A stretch of 64,000 bases of DNA from Zarea fungicola (lineage: Eukaryota; Ascomycota; Sordariomycetes; Hypocreales; Cordycipitaceae): positions 62,001-126,000 of the forward strand of contig FWCC01000048.1 of NCBI GenBank assembly GCA_900169235.1. The letters run 5' to 3'. Positions 1 to 11,770 of the stretch are shown here, in pieces (position 1 is the stretch's first letter; the number at the start of each line of letters is the position of its first letter). The notes beneath the pieces are model-generated. The model made no database searches, was not told the origin of the DNA, and was given only the letters and a program-made list of their open reading frames with translations. The position numbers were made by a program, and so were the translations under genes.

Positions 1-184
1 TCTCGTCGCCGCTGATGCTGGAATTATCGCCATCTTCGCCATCAATTTGCATGTGATTAATGTCTTCCTCGTTGTCGTCTTTGTCGTCCACTTCGGTGAG
101 GGGACTCGAAACATTGCTGTCTTCCAGGTCAGGGTCGACTGCCAATTCAGGCAAAGCGGCCGATGCAGACGCAGTCGCCGCCAT
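1..184 (-). CDS. N-terminus of unknown acidic protein, cut by the window edge
   Basis: An open frame starts with ATG at 184 (reverse strand) and runs off the left edge, giving 61 residues. It opens with an Ala/Ser-rich stretch (MAATASASAALPELAVDPDL) and continues into a strongly acidic segment rich in Asp, Glu and Asn. It looks like the disordered N-terminus of a nuclear protein, but the family cannot be recognised from this part. The start was chosen because it is the first ATG of the frame and the upstream DNA has no coding character. It is divergent from nop12, about 1.5 kb away. Confidence is moderate that this is a real gene and nil for function. Confidence 0.5.
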   Translation of the reverse strand, partial: MAATASASAALPELAVDPDLEDSNVSSPLTEVDDKDDNEEDINHMQIDGEDGDNSSISGDE

Positions 185-1680
185 TATCAATCCGGAGCGG
201 CTCAGTATGCGCTTGGTAGTGATAGATATATAGAGGTCGGGCAGTGGTCGTGGGTTGGTTGTGAAGAGAGCGTGACGAAGTTTTGCCTGCGATAGGTTAG
301 CGAGGGCGCCAGCGGAGCAGAGCAGCGCGGGTGCGCTGCTGGAGCAGGAGCTGAAAGAACAGCAAGTACGCACCTTGATGCCAAATTCAAGCAACTATCC
401 GACTTGGGTGTAATATCTGAAGCGATTCCCAGGCTCTGAGACGCGTGGTGCCGGGCTGGGGAGGATAGCGAGCATGAGGGGAGGAGGAGGAGGGAAGAGT
501 TGGAGAGAATGGACGGGGTTTGGCTGGGCTGGCGCAGAGCAGTAGAGGTGCTGGAGGTACTGCGAGTAGCGGGCTTGCCAGAGGTTCTGGGCGCTGGGTG
601 GCTCCGCGGGCTACCAATGGCACCCACCAAAAAGAGCGACCAGCGAGCGGCACAAAGCAAAACCCGAGAACGGGCAAGTTCCAGCACCGGGAGCCACAAC
701 GGTGAGCTTCGGCAGAAACGCGATCATGGGGGGGCTTGCTGGATCCAGCCGCGACCTTGGAGCAGCCAATGACGCAGCACAAGGCTACATCTGAGCTGCG
801 CTATACTAAGAATGTGAGGGACCTTTTTTTTTTTTTTTTTTGGTCCGAGCCTCTGTAAAATGGACGGAGGTATTTCTGGCATGCCGCAGGAGTCATGAAA
901 CGAAGTACCAACGTACTTGGAGGTATTGGAAGGCCATAAGAACCCGCGCACGGAATCTCCGCACTCATGTTCAACAGCGCTTAACGAGACACTCTCGCTG
1001 ACCACCGTAAATCCTAGCAACATGCTGGACTAGTATGGCCTCGATTTTTGAACGAACAACGCGCCACACATTTCGCCGCACATTTGGCGAAGAAATTGTA
1101 TGATACCGATAACACCAACTCCAGTTAGCTTCGCCACGATGAAACAAAGACCACACCGTCGTGGCATCTCCCTCGGCGGCGGCAATGACGTGTAGCAAAG
1201 TAAATGAAGATGCAACTTCCCTTTTTCTTCTCTTTGATGAATTCGACGTTATTTTGTCGCCTGTTTGCGACTACACCTGGATGATGCTAATCCATCTCAG
1301 CCATGCCATGCACTGTACTTCCCTCAAGGAGCTATAATCAATCACAACTATGGACCGAAGACCACCAGTGCTACATATTTTATTCTATAAATATCTGGTA
1401 AAACAAAACTGGAGAAATTGTGAATATTCGTCCGTCGGCATTGGATAATTGAAATAGCACAACAGCACACAGTTGCCAGCAATTAAATAGCGGTGTCGGG
1501 CGGCAGAATCGACATGTGTGGGGCAATGGCGCACGCACAGCCAATGAAGTCGCTGCCTTGCACCAGATGCAAGAGGGTCTTTCAAAAAATTTGGAGAAAG
1601 CCTTTGCAGTTTTTGGCAGTGGTTTTTGCATGGTCCAGCACAAAGGTAGAATATACACTTCTGCCCAAATACTTTTCAAC
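185..1680. other. Intergenic, divergent promoters
   Basis: This 1.5 kb stretch separates the left-edge gene from nop12. It holds a purine-rich block near 470-500 and a T17-18 run near 824-841. Open frames here lack codon bias and overlap on both strands, so none is called. Confidence 0.6.
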
Positions 1681-3538
1681 ATGGTCAAAAAGTAAGCTTT
1701 ACCTTATATGTCCACCGAGAGTGAACATGTGTACTAATCCTACTCAAGAACGTCATTACTAGCTTCATCCAAGGCGGTCGACCCGCAGCTGGCGGCACTC
1801 TTCGCCTCAAGTGTAAGTGAAGCCTGGCTGGCTATTTTGGAGCTTTTCCGTTTGAATTCGAAACTGATAAGCGGTATAGTCCGGCCCCGTCTCAACCCCC
1901 CCTACATCAAGATACCAGGAACAGCGGGATAGCGGTCGCAAGTCCAAATCGAATGACCAGGACTCCGACGGCGACGGCGACGACGAAGTGCTCTCTGAAG
2001 CCAGTGAGGAGCTTGACTATGAGGACGAGGAGGGCAGCGGTGAAGACAGTGGCGAGGATAACGACGACGATGGCGGCGTTTCGACAAAGGAAGACGCTCA
2101 GGAAGCTGTCGATGGAGATTCCAGTGCCACTGAAACGGGTGAAGAGGTGGCCGAACCTCGCAAGGAGCGCAAGCGCAAGCGCAAGGACCACAACGAAGAC
2201 TTGGAAGGGAATTATCTTGCCAATTTGACCAAGGATGATGAGAAGGAGCCGTCCGTGAAAAGAGTCAAGGCCGACGAGGCGGGTTCTGGCCCTGACGACA
2301 GCGACGATGAGAACGCGGTCGACAATGATGATATGCCAGCACACGAATCATTGACGAAGGAGGCCAAGGCTGCCGAGGCCGATAAGGCAGCCCGGACCGT
2401 CTTCCTTGCCAACGTCGCCGTCGAGGCAGTCTCCTCCAAGTCCTCCAAGAGGGCGCTCCTCGCGCACCTTGCCACCGCCTTCGACAAGGACGCCGAGCCG
2501 ACCCAGAAGGTAGAGTCGGTCCGCTTCCGCTCCGTAGCCTTCTCCACAGGATCCATGCCCAAGCGTGCCGCTTATATCACCAAGTCTGTCATGGAGTCGA
2601 CCACACACTCGACCAACGCGTACGTCGTCCTCTCGACTGCCGCTGCAGCGCGCCGCGTCTGCCAGCAGCTCAACGGCACCGAGATACTCGGCCGCCACAT
2701 CCGTGTCGATAGCGTCGCGCATCCAAGTCCGACGGCGCACCGTCGCTGCGTTTTCGTCGGCAATCTCGGCTTCGTCGATGACGAGACGGTGACTAACACC
2801 AACAAAGATGGGAAGGAGGAAACGAGAAAGCGCAACAAGGTGCCTTCGGATATCGAGGAGGGTCTTTGGCGCACATTCTCCAAGTCTGGTAAGGTAGAAA
2901 ATGTGCGTGTCGTACGAGACCCGAAGACGCGCGTCGGCAAGGGCTTTGCCTATGTTCAGTTCTACGTAAGTGTAAAACCAGCATGCCAAACAATGCTTGA
3001 TAAGCTAATTCGTGTTGCTTTTTTTGTTTTGCATTAGGATGCCAATGCTGTTGAAGATGCTCTTCTTCTAGACGGCAAAAGCTTCCCTCCCATGCTTCCC
3101 CGCAAGCTTCGCGTCACCCGCGCCAAGGACCCTCGCAAGACGGCTCAGGCCATCGAGCGTACAAAAGCCAAGTTTAACAGCCAAAACGCCAAGGGTAAAG
3201 AGCAGAGCGGCATGCCCTCTAGAAAGGGTGCCTATACCTACGTTCCCAAGATGACGCCTGACCAAAAGGCCGCCGCAGGACGATCTGGCAAGCTCTTTGG
3301 CCGCTCTGGTGCACGTAGCGCCGATGGAGCGGGCGCAGGCAAAGGCAAAGTCAGCAACGACCTGCCCGATGGTATCAAGGCCCCCGAGAGGATTGTCTTT
3401 GAGGGCCGCAGGGCCTCTGCCAGGGATGCCCTCCCCAAGGACCTGAAGGGCAAGAAGGGAGGCAAGGCGAAGCGTGGTCGGCCTGTCAACAGAAGTGCTC
3501 GCCGCGGAGCCGACTGGAAGAAAAAGTCGGCCAAATAA
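1681..3538 (+). CDS. nop12: Nucleolar RNA-binding protein Nop12
   Basis: Probable Nop12, a nucleolar protein with two RNA recognition motifs needed for 25S pre-rRNA processing in yeast. Exons: 1681-1691, 1749-1812, 1880-2965, 3038-3538, which join in frame to 553 residues. The N-terminus carries the Nop12 signature [16 protein letters not shown], followed by an acidic region (about residues 50-150), RRM1 (about 196-300, [13 protein letters not shown]) and RRM2 (about 313-415, [11 protein letters not shown] with RNP1 KGFAYVQF). The tail is Lys/Arg-rich, typical of nucleolar proteins. The last three exons are firm. The 11-base first exon is inferred from a TACTAAT branch point at 1732 and an AAG acceptor at 1748; a different first exon is possible. 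Family membership is well supported. Confidence 0.9.
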
Positions 3539-4193
3539 GGACAAGATTTTGTACAAAGCATTCAAAAGCTCTACTGGGGTCAATGGTTCATTTATTTTTT
3601 ACACAATACTTCATCGTTTGGAGAATCGGCGTCAATGGCACATGAAAAAAAAGACCGGTCCAGTACCTTACGGACTCATGCATAGATTTTTATTTAAAAA
3701 GGAATAGTAACAACATTTTGTTACAAAACCATACACATGCAGTGGCATAATACTCAAGACGAACAACAATAAAACTTTTCAAGGGATATCATTGTAAAAC
3801 TTCGCACGCATGCCTGTATCTCAACGTGACAAGTACCTATCGGGAAAACAATGAAGAGAAAAGAAAAGGAAAAGAAAGGGGTTTGATGCTCAGTCGTGGA
3901 CATTCTATCTACTAGACCCAGGAATCGCCCATATGCATGATGTATAATAATAAAAGAGAGAAAACCGGCTCATTCACGACCTGTATCGTACACCATCCTT
4001 GTCGCTACGCCAGCACAACGTAAAACAAGGAAGCGGCATCCTTGCTGATGATGAGCCAAGACTTGGTATAAATGAGCAGTACATTACCGAACGACCATAT
4101 CATTATAACCTTCCACGGTTATTCGTTTGACAAATTTGCCTAATGAAGATGTTGAGGAGGATAGGGTGGCTCTTTGAAGATAAACTGAGTAGC
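3539..4193. other. Convergent 3' region between nop12 and alpha-tubulin
   Basis: AT-rich spacer between two converging genes. It holds both 3' untranslated regions, with AATAAAA-like signals near 3769 and 3950. No gene is seen. Confidence 0.6.
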
Positions 4194-5875
4194 TTAGTAC
4201 TCGACATCCTCCTCGGCCTCGAAACTATCGGCAGCAACCTCCTCGTAATCCTTCTCGAGAGCGGCAAGATCCTCACGGGCTTCGGTGAATTCGCCCTCCT
4301 CCATACCCTCCCCAACATACCAGTGCACAAAGGCGCGCTTACTGTGCATGAGGTCGAACTTGTGATCCAAACGGGACCAGGCTTCCGCAATGGCGGTGGT
4401 GTTGGACAGCATGGAGATGGAGCGATCGACTGAGGCTAGACCGCCATCCTCGGCGGCGGCTGGGACGGCCATGGGCCTCTGGCAGTTGATTCCGAGCTTG
4501 AAACCAGTAGGGCACCACTCGACAAGGTTGAAGGACGGCCTAGCCTTGATGGCGCTAATAGCAGCGTTGCAATCGCGAGCAACGACATCGCCACGGTACA
4601 GTAGAGCGACAGCCATGTACTTGCCCTTTGTAGGGTCGCAAACAACCATCTGGTTGTTTGGCTCAAAACCTTTGGATGACTGTTAGCATTCAACGAATAG
4701 CGGATGACTATCTACAGTGGCAGCTTACACTGGAAGGTCAGGTCATTGACCTTGAAGCTCTCATGGGCACTCTTGGCAGCAGAGACAACAGGAGCATAGC
4801 TAATGAGAGGATAGTGAATACGAGGGAAGGGGACCAAGTTGGTCTGGAACTCATTGAGATCGACGTTGAGAGACCCATCAAAGCGAAGCGACGAGGTAAT
4901 GGAGCTGACAACCTGCGCGATCAGGCGGTTGAGGTGCTCATATGAAGGGCGGGGAATACCGAGGTTACGGCGGCAGATGTCGAAAACGGCTTCGTTGTCA
5001 ACAAGGAACGTGCAGTCCGAGTTCTCAATAGTACTGTGGGTAGAAAGAACGGCGTTGTATGGCTCAACGACGGCCGAGGCGATACTGGGAGCAGGGTAAA
5101 CGGCGAACTCAAGCTTCACCTTTTTGCCATACTCGGTGGCGAGACGCTCCTGGAGAAGGGCACCGAAGCCAGAGCCAGTCCCACCACCAAAGGAGTGGAA
5201 AACGAGGAAACCCTGGAGAGAGTGGCAGTTGTCTAGGCCCTCCGGTTAGCACCTGATCCCGCAATTTGAACGTTGTAAACTCACCAGCGACACGGCGGAC
5301 CTTGTCCATGACAGCTTCAATCTTCTCCTTGCCAATGGTATAGTGGCCACGGGCATAGTTGTTGGCGGCATCTTCGTTGCCGCTGATGAGCAGCTCGGGG
5401 TGGAAGAGCTGGCGGTAGTCGCCAGTGCGGAGCTCGTCAATGGGTGAGGGATCGAGATCGACGAAGAGAGCACGGGGAACGTGCTTGCCATTGCTCGATT
5501 CTGTGAAGAAAGTCTCAAAAGAACCGGGATCACCAATATCCTTTGCATTGGGGTCGGGGCGACCATCGGGACCGAGGCCGTGCTCGAGAAGGTAGCTAGA
5601 GCAGTAGCTGTTAGTGACCAAAACATGGATAGCTTCTACAGCACAAGATACATACAGTTCCCAAGCAGAGGCACCAAGCTGGACACCAGCTTGGCCCATA
5701 TGAACGTGAAGAACCTGTAAGCATCATACTGGTCAGCAGACGGAAATTTCAAGGCGGTGTCGACGAGGCAAAGTCTCAGGGGAACAGCTTCAGCGGGGCA
5801 GATGAACAAGATCAATAAGGGAGTCCCGGTGCTACAGGAGCAGGCCAGGAAGGGAATGCTTACTTCGCCCTTCAT
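4194..5875 (-). CDS. Alpha-tubulin
   Basis: Alpha-tubulin, the GTP-binding subunit that pairs with beta-tubulin in microtubules. Exons on the reverse strand: 5875-5864, 5714-5656, 5595-5285, 5232-4729, 4669-4194, joining in frame to 453 residues, close to the usual 450. The glycine-rich nucleotide loop GGGTGSGFG is present, as are NNYARGHYT and the acidic tail ending EEDVEY. A C-terminal Tyr fits the tubulin tyrosine-tail type. The Lys of PNAKDIGDP aligns with the acetylated Lys40 region. The first exon has only four codons (MKGE) before a GTAAGC donor; [14 protein letters not shown] matches the family start. Many filamentous ascomycetes have two alpha-tubulins, and this copy has small departures (for example INCQRP where INYQKP is usual). 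Which paralogue it is cannot be decided here. Confidence 0.97.
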
Positions 5876-7076
5876 TTTGGCTAAGGTGTGACGACAAGAA
5901 TGCAATTAAGTATTGGTTTGGTGATGTTGACGTCGGGAGGTGGATATTATGTAGCACAGTATATGAGGGGAGGACAGCAGGCCGTCGGTGTTGAGTTCCC
6001 AATGGCTGGCGGCTCCAGGTGGACTACTTTTTGGCGGGGTTTGATCAACGAATTGGCCTCGTCACGGTTGCGGGAGGAGTCAGGTCGTAGGTACCCGCCG
6101 AACCGCTAGGTTCGCAGGCCAAGATGGAGGTGACTTGTACCTCTCACCGCTAATTAAATGAAGCTGTCATGGCGACTTTGGTCCCTTGTGGCGCCAGGAC
6201 GATTGGGGTCCTAGAGATAGGTACATAACTAGATAAGAAGTACGCTGTACAACATAATAAGAAGACGCAGTAATTTCGACACAATCAGAACAAAATGAGT
6301 TGTTAGCAATGTCAAGTATCTGACGCCATTCTTTGTCGCGGGCCATTCCTATTATCTTTTCGAGTTCTCTACGTTGGAGAATTGACAGGACAGCTTCAAA
6401 ACGGAACCCCACCGACAGCGGTCCCCTGAAAATTAAATTGCCGCCAGGGCCCCGTCGTGCAAGGCCTGGGAAGAACACTGCCAATCGCCGTGGCTAGACA
6501 AGGACGTGCGTTAGTACAATATCACGACAAGTCATATTCATAAAGCTCGGAAGGTGTGCCATGGCTCCCTTTCTTGTAACGCCAAGCTAACAAGTTATAT
6601 GTGTATGCTTCCATCACATTTTGTTATACTCCTGGCAAAATTGTGATATTTCTACTTTAGTTTTAGTACCGATATCAACGACCAGACAAAGCCCTTGTAG
6701 AGAGAAGCTCCCGCTCTCCCGCTCATGGCCCGTAGCAGCGAATTCCCATTTCGGTTAAGCACTAGCGTGTCCAGAAGCCGCCTAGTCAGTCAACTGGTGG
6801 CTTTCAATCTAGTGGTGCGATTCATTGCTGGATCTCTCAGCTTGGTCTGTTTGGTACAATAACATTATTATTTGTTTCGCTTCTTTCTCCATTCATCCTC
6901 ATTCCTTTCGAATAGCAATAGGTGGCATACAAACTCGATGTCGTGGCTCGTCAATCCGCTTTGCCGGAAAAACAGACATACCGTTGCATATTGCCTAGTT
7001 GGAGCCGGAATCGCTATCACATAGACATAATTATTATCTCGATATGATTATTCATTACAATTTTGGTTGCGCAGCC
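5876..7076. other. Intergenic, alpha-tubulin promoter side
   Basis: About 1.2 kb upstream of alpha-tubulin and downstream of the Cys-rich membrane protein gene. A reverse-strand frame at 6167-6484 has no recognisable domain and poor codon use and is not called. No RNA gene or repeat is seen. Confidence 0.55.
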
Positions 7077-8709
7077 TTATTTGTATACTGGACGCTGCTC
7101 TTTACTCCCCGAATGACTAGCCTTGGCATCCCGCGCTGTCGACCAGTTGCTCCCATTCGCGCCTATAGTTACCAGCACACTGTTCTCTTTCTGCAAGACT
7201 TCAGTTTCACACGTGGTACAGCGTGAAATAGGCTTTGGACCATATTCCTCACGGACCCCGTACTGTACTCCTGAGATTTCCATCGAGAAACTGTCATCCT
7301 CATCTGGTGCCTGCCGTCGTCTGCAGTATCTTATACCCAGCCAGACAGCCGCTACCAGCAGGATTGCAAACACGGCGGCCCCAATCCCAATTCCAAGGCG
7401 AGCACTCAGTGGTAGACTATCGCTTCGCTCGCCGTTTTCCTCTGATATGCCCTTGTCTTCAATCCCAAGCATTTCTCTGTCGACGTCCCGTGCCAGGGCT
7501 TGGATTGTATATATTGCCCCGAGTATTCCATGAAGAGTCGTGGTAGTACTGGGTACTGCTTCGTAAGAATTGGCGGTTCTATTGTATGTTATGGGCACTG
7601 CCTTTATAGTGGAATGTCTGCGCACACATCTGCTGCCATCTAGGGTATAGTTGCTACCTCTTACATTAGCGTCAGGCTCGTCTACCAAATGAGCACGGAC
7701 TCACTCTGAGCAGCAGATTGCCGTTGTAGTTTGTCCCGAGGATTTTTCTGCAGTTATTCCGCCAGTAATGACCGATGCCGTCGTCCAGCCATCGGGACAG
7801 CTACCTGGGCTGAATATACCTGTGTATCCATGCGTGAACATGCCATCCGGGTAGCATGACAGTGTCGATGCTCCTTCGATGGGCTGGTAGTCCATCCAGG
7901 CAATGTTATCAGGGGCCGCTGTTTCATCGATATTATATGACCAATTGCACTTGCGTGGTCGCCGCCAAGATCCCCTCATAGGAGGCAGACTTGGGGTGGC
8001 TGCATGCTGATAATCTTTTGCTGTTGGTTCTTCAGTTGCCGTGACCAAGGCCGATGCCGATGGTAGAGGCGCAGGACTGGCGATGCTGGTAGTAGCCGGT
8101 GCATCCGATTCCTGCAGCGTATCTGGCATGATACTGGAGCTCCAAGCTCGAGAAATGGCAGTTTTTGGAGAGTTGCAGTTTGTAACTGCACTGTACGCTA
8201 TAAAATGTTCATGCCAGTCGAAACAGAACGGTGTGTACGATGGACAAGAACAATAATAATTCACAAAGCATCAAGGTATGCGCCTTCCGTTGATGTGTAC
8301 ACTTGACCTAGCAGTAGCGTCTCGCTATGGCGCGTATTTGCAATGCTTACCCCGAAGATTTCGCGATGTAGTGTAGTCATGCAAAGGGGGAGGGTATTTG
8401 CACTCAAGATACGATGAGAATCGAGGGCAATGATGTTGCTAAATGCATGCACATACTCATAGAGATGAAGAAGGACATTCCCAGTGCAGATGGGGGTGAT
8501 TATTTTACTTACGGAAGCTGGGGGGTGACGGACTCTGGGCAAGAATAAGTGCCAAGCCTCTTGGTGGTGCAAGTCTGGACCCAAGACCCTTGGCAGACCA
8601 TGGCATATTCAACCCGCCATAACGAGATCACTCTTGTACCGCCAAATTCGTTGGGCTGAAATTCAGAACATGTCAACAAAATTATTTGCGACTGCGTACC
8701 TGCTGCCAC
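7077..8709 (-). CDS. Cys-rich single-pass membrane protein, 5' end unresolved
   Basis: Predicted type I membrane protein of unknown function. The last exon (7653-7077) encodes a Ser/Thr- and Asn-containing ectodomain tail, one strong membrane helix (GIGIGAAVFAILLVAAVWLG) and a basic stop-transfer (RYCRRR) before an acidic, Ser-rich cytoplasmic tail. An intron at 7704-7654 (GTGAGT donor, GCTAAT branch) joins it in frame to a Cys-rich part around 7705-8190 containing CPDGWTTASVITGG and ICCSD. A further exon near 8511-8650 encodes WVQTCTTKRLGTYSCPES and may follow a 48-base intron ending near 8658. The links between these upstream exons, the start codon and any signal peptide could not be settled. 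The architecture resembles fungal cell-surface or sensor proteins, but that is inference. Confidence 0.6.
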
Positions 8710-9511
8710 TGTTGAATCAACTGTGCTTGGCCGGCCTCAATTTGGTCATCGCGGTGGCTTTAGGATGTCTTTGTTGGTGGAGCGGCCAACGAACTAACCG
8801 GTCGTGTCGCTCTGTCGTACAAAAGAAGAAGAAAAAAACAACGGCCAGGGAAGCAATAAGACCGAATGCTAGGTGCTTTGGTTTGCTGGCAAATACGAGA
8901 AGTTTGCTACAGAGCTCAATCATTCCATCGCAGAGGCTCCCGGGGCCAGCGTTCTGTCGCCAAACGGCACCAGTCGTCTATGTATGTTGCACTGTAGAAA
9001 ATAGCCCAGTACGCTTAGAGTCTCGGTATTGCAACTTGCACAAAAACGCCAACTAGTACTGTTGGCCGGGCGCACGGTAGTGAAGTTTAAAGTCCGTCCG
9101 GATACCGGAACTGCCCTATTCCAAAGCTATACCAATCACAGCCAAACTTCATCTGGTCAGGTTAGGTCTAGGTGTCAGCGCCGGGCAGTTTTAACTGCAA
9201 TCTACTTTCTGACGTGGTCTCCTACCACTTTCAATTTAGGATACCGGCCTATTGTTTTCCCGGTCGCCGACCCCATCTCTCGCTACTGATGTGGGCTTCC
9301 ACTCCCGCTTCTGTTTTGGCCCACACGTAAAGACCTGAGCGCACAAGGTCACCTGATACGAGGGGCGAAGGGCACGAAAACCCTATTGGCGAAAATTAGA
9401 GAGTCGCTACGCAGAGCGCATCCCAACCCGCAGTCCTCACGGTCATTACATTCGCCAGTCGATACGTACCCATCGATTAGCGAATTTCAAGCATCACACA
9501 ACACCGCAACC
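8710..9511. other. Intergenic, promoter of the S15 gene
   Basis: Shared upstream region of the divergent membrane-protein gene and the ribosomal protein gene. The part closest to the ribosomal gene carries an AACCCTA word. No other gene is supported. Confidence 0.5.
9379..9385 (+). promoter_or_regulatory. Telobox-like AACCCTA word
   Basis: AACCCTA lies 127 bases before the start codon of the ribosomal protein S15 gene. Telobox-like words are common in fungal ribosomal protein promoters. One 7-base match is weak evidence by itself. Confidence 0.25.
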
Positions 9512-10397
9512 ATGGCTGACGAATACGTATGTTCCTCCAACTTGTATATTCTTTTGGATTTCCACATCGGCCTCGCTATTCTCGTTACTCGCTGGATTTG
9601 ATTGTGGTTTTATTTGAACGATTTCCACCCGCCTCTCCGCGCCGCCGCTGCACTCGCCAACTTGTCGATGATCTCGAAAATTTTGTACAACGCTCTCTCC
9701 CACAGATATTAGTCGTCCGACAATTGCAGACGCGGATAGCCAGCGGCGGAGGAATTGCTCAGACATTATCATAGCCAGCGAAGCGAGGCTACGGACCATG
9801 TGACTTGGGATTTGCAGGACGAAGTGCTGACTTTTTTTTCTTGGACAGAACGCTGAGGAGGCTGCCGAGCTCAAGAAGCGCCGTGCTTTCCGCAAGTTCT
9901 CCTACCGAGGAGTCGACCTCGACAAGTACGTTTTCCTGCCCCGGACCCTCTTAGAATACGGCAATACTTGAGAGATCTGTAATTACGACCAAAAAGAAAC
10001 GATGGAGTGCTAACATGCCGTTTTTCTCAGCCTTCTGGACCTCAGCTCCGACCAGCTCCGCGATGTCGTCCACGCCCGCGCCCGCCGCAGGATCAACCGC
10101 GGCCTGAAGCGCCGCCCCATGGGTCTCATTAAGAAGCTCCGCAAGGCCAAGCAGGAGGCCCAGCCCAACGAGAAGCCTGACACCGTCAAGACCCATCTTC
10201 GTGACATGATTGTCGTCCCCGAGATGATTGGTTCCGTTATTGGCATCTACTCCGGTAAGGAGTTCAACCAGGTTGAGATCAAGCCCGAGATGGTGGGCCA
10301 CTACCTGGCTGAGTTCTCCATCTCATACAAGCCCGTCAAGCACGGTAGACCCGGTATCGGTGCTACCAACTCTTCTCGTTTCATTCCTCTCAAGTAA
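9512..10397 (+). CDS. rps15: 40S ribosomal protein S15 (uS19)
   Basis: Small-subunit ribosomal protein uS19 (eukaryotic S15), which sits in the head of the 40S subunit. Exons 9512-9526, 9849-9925 and 10031-10397 join to 152 residues, a normal length. The sequence shows [17 protein letters not shown], the basic [14 protein letters not shown] and the conserved C-terminal half ([38 protein letters not shown]). The first exon has only five codons (MADEY) and is followed by a 322-base intron, a common pattern in fungal ribosomal protein genes. Introns use GTATGT and GTACGT donors. The assignment is certain. Confidence 0.98.
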
Positions 10398-10785
10398 ACA
10401 AAGGTTGTGTTGTGGTCTATGGGGTGGTTTCGGCATTCACGGACAGTTATGGGCGAAAAGGATTGATTTCGATAGGATGGAAAAACTCCATCGAAGTCGC
10501 TGATGACATTTGGCGTTCATGATAGTGAAATAGAAACCTAGCATTGTTCGCTGTTCACTTTTCCTGGCCCGGGTTATGAGTCTGTGATTTTATATTACTA
10601 TCCTTGCGCTTGTTCCCCTTCCTGGCCCAATAATGTCTCCGTTAACTGTCAGAAACTGACAGCAAAGAAGGTATACAGATAAGACTAAGTATCAGGGGTA
10701 AAAGGGAGGGGGGCCGCTCTCTTGATAACTGATTAGGACAGTACAGTGGGCGTATCAAGTTGATGTCAAAATCGTTCGGTGGCTT
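10398..10785. other. Convergent 3' region
   Basis: Spacer between the convergent S15 and SET-domain genes, holding their 3' untranslated regions. Nothing else is seen. Confidence 0.5.
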
Positions 10786-11770
10786 CTAAATTGATGATAA
10801 GTCTGAAGACAGATGAGAGGTGGACGTTGTCTGTTTAGAGTAGCTAGATGCAAGGCTCTTTGGTGGCTTGGCCTTCAGCATTGCCATTTTCTCTTCGCCT
10901 TTCCCTGGGGCCTTTCTGCCGACCGTTACTACCTTAATGAAGGTCTTGAGGCTGCTACTGAAGAAGGTCTGCATTCTTGGGCACAGAGGGCAGCGATATG
11001 AAACACGCTTATTATAGCATATAAATATTTCATCGCCAGCTTTGACACTTTTAACAGTCCGAACGGTGATTCGATTCGGCTGGGTGGAATCAATCCAGTA
11101 CTGGGCATTGGCGCAAGTTCTGCAGGCGTGATTGATGTGCGATCCCAGTGCATATATGTGCGCTCTGTCGCGTTGGGGATCTGAAAAGGCATAGTTACTG
11201 ATGAACTTCTCTAGCCTTTTCTTATCGTCACTTTTGAAACTGTCGTTTCCTCCGTGGGCCACCTTTTGTAGCTTACGAAACCACATGCGTAGGGTTTCTC
11301 GCTGCTTGTGGCTCAATTTGAGCCATTCCTCGGACACTGTCCTTTTTCCCTGCTTCCAGTGCACGCAGGAGAGAGCTGGGGGTTCAGATATGATTATGTA
11401 GCCGCTCGGTAGATCGCTTTGTGCGAAGACACCCACAGCCCGTTTTGTCCCAGTATGCCGAATGCTAAGAATGTCACAGTTCTTGGACAGTCCATCCTCT
11501 GGGCGCAGAGTAGGCCTGTAGTTCGTTGAGAATGCCACTTGGGTCCAAGCATCGGCAAAGGTCTTTTTTCCACAGGCACTTATCGAAACTGGGATTTCAT
11601 TCATCCGTCAGCACGATATCCAACCAGCTACGGTGGAGGGACCATGTTTTAGTACCTTCTGGCCAGGATTTGGATTGTAGCTTGCGTTTTTTCTCCAACA
11701 TGAAATCCTGTGCAGCCTTGAGGGCAGATCCAACGCCACAATCATTAGAACATTGGTGCCTTGCGGCCAT
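10786..11770 (-). CDS. SET-domain protein
   Basis: Putative SET-domain protein, a fold usually used for lysine methylation. Exons 11770-11632 and 11588-10786 (reverse strand) join through a 43-base intron with a GCTGAC branch point and CCCAG acceptor to give 313 residues. SET features in order: AVGVFAQSDLPSGYIIISEP (start of the fold), GSHINHACRTCANAQYWI (the NHxC pocket motif, here NHAC) and KAGDEIFICYN (the C-terminal motif with the pseudoknot Tyr). A short Cys-containing region follows (YRCPLCPRM), then a basic, Ser-rich tail. It resembles the TPR/SET-type proteins that are numerous in Hypocreales. The substrate is unknown. The weak GTAGCT donor makes the N-terminal join less certain than the SET part. 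Confidence 0.8.

Noticed and set aside
6167..6484. 105-codon reverse frame upstream of alpha-tubulin
   Set aside because: No domain, poor codon bias and no splice context; more likely chance.
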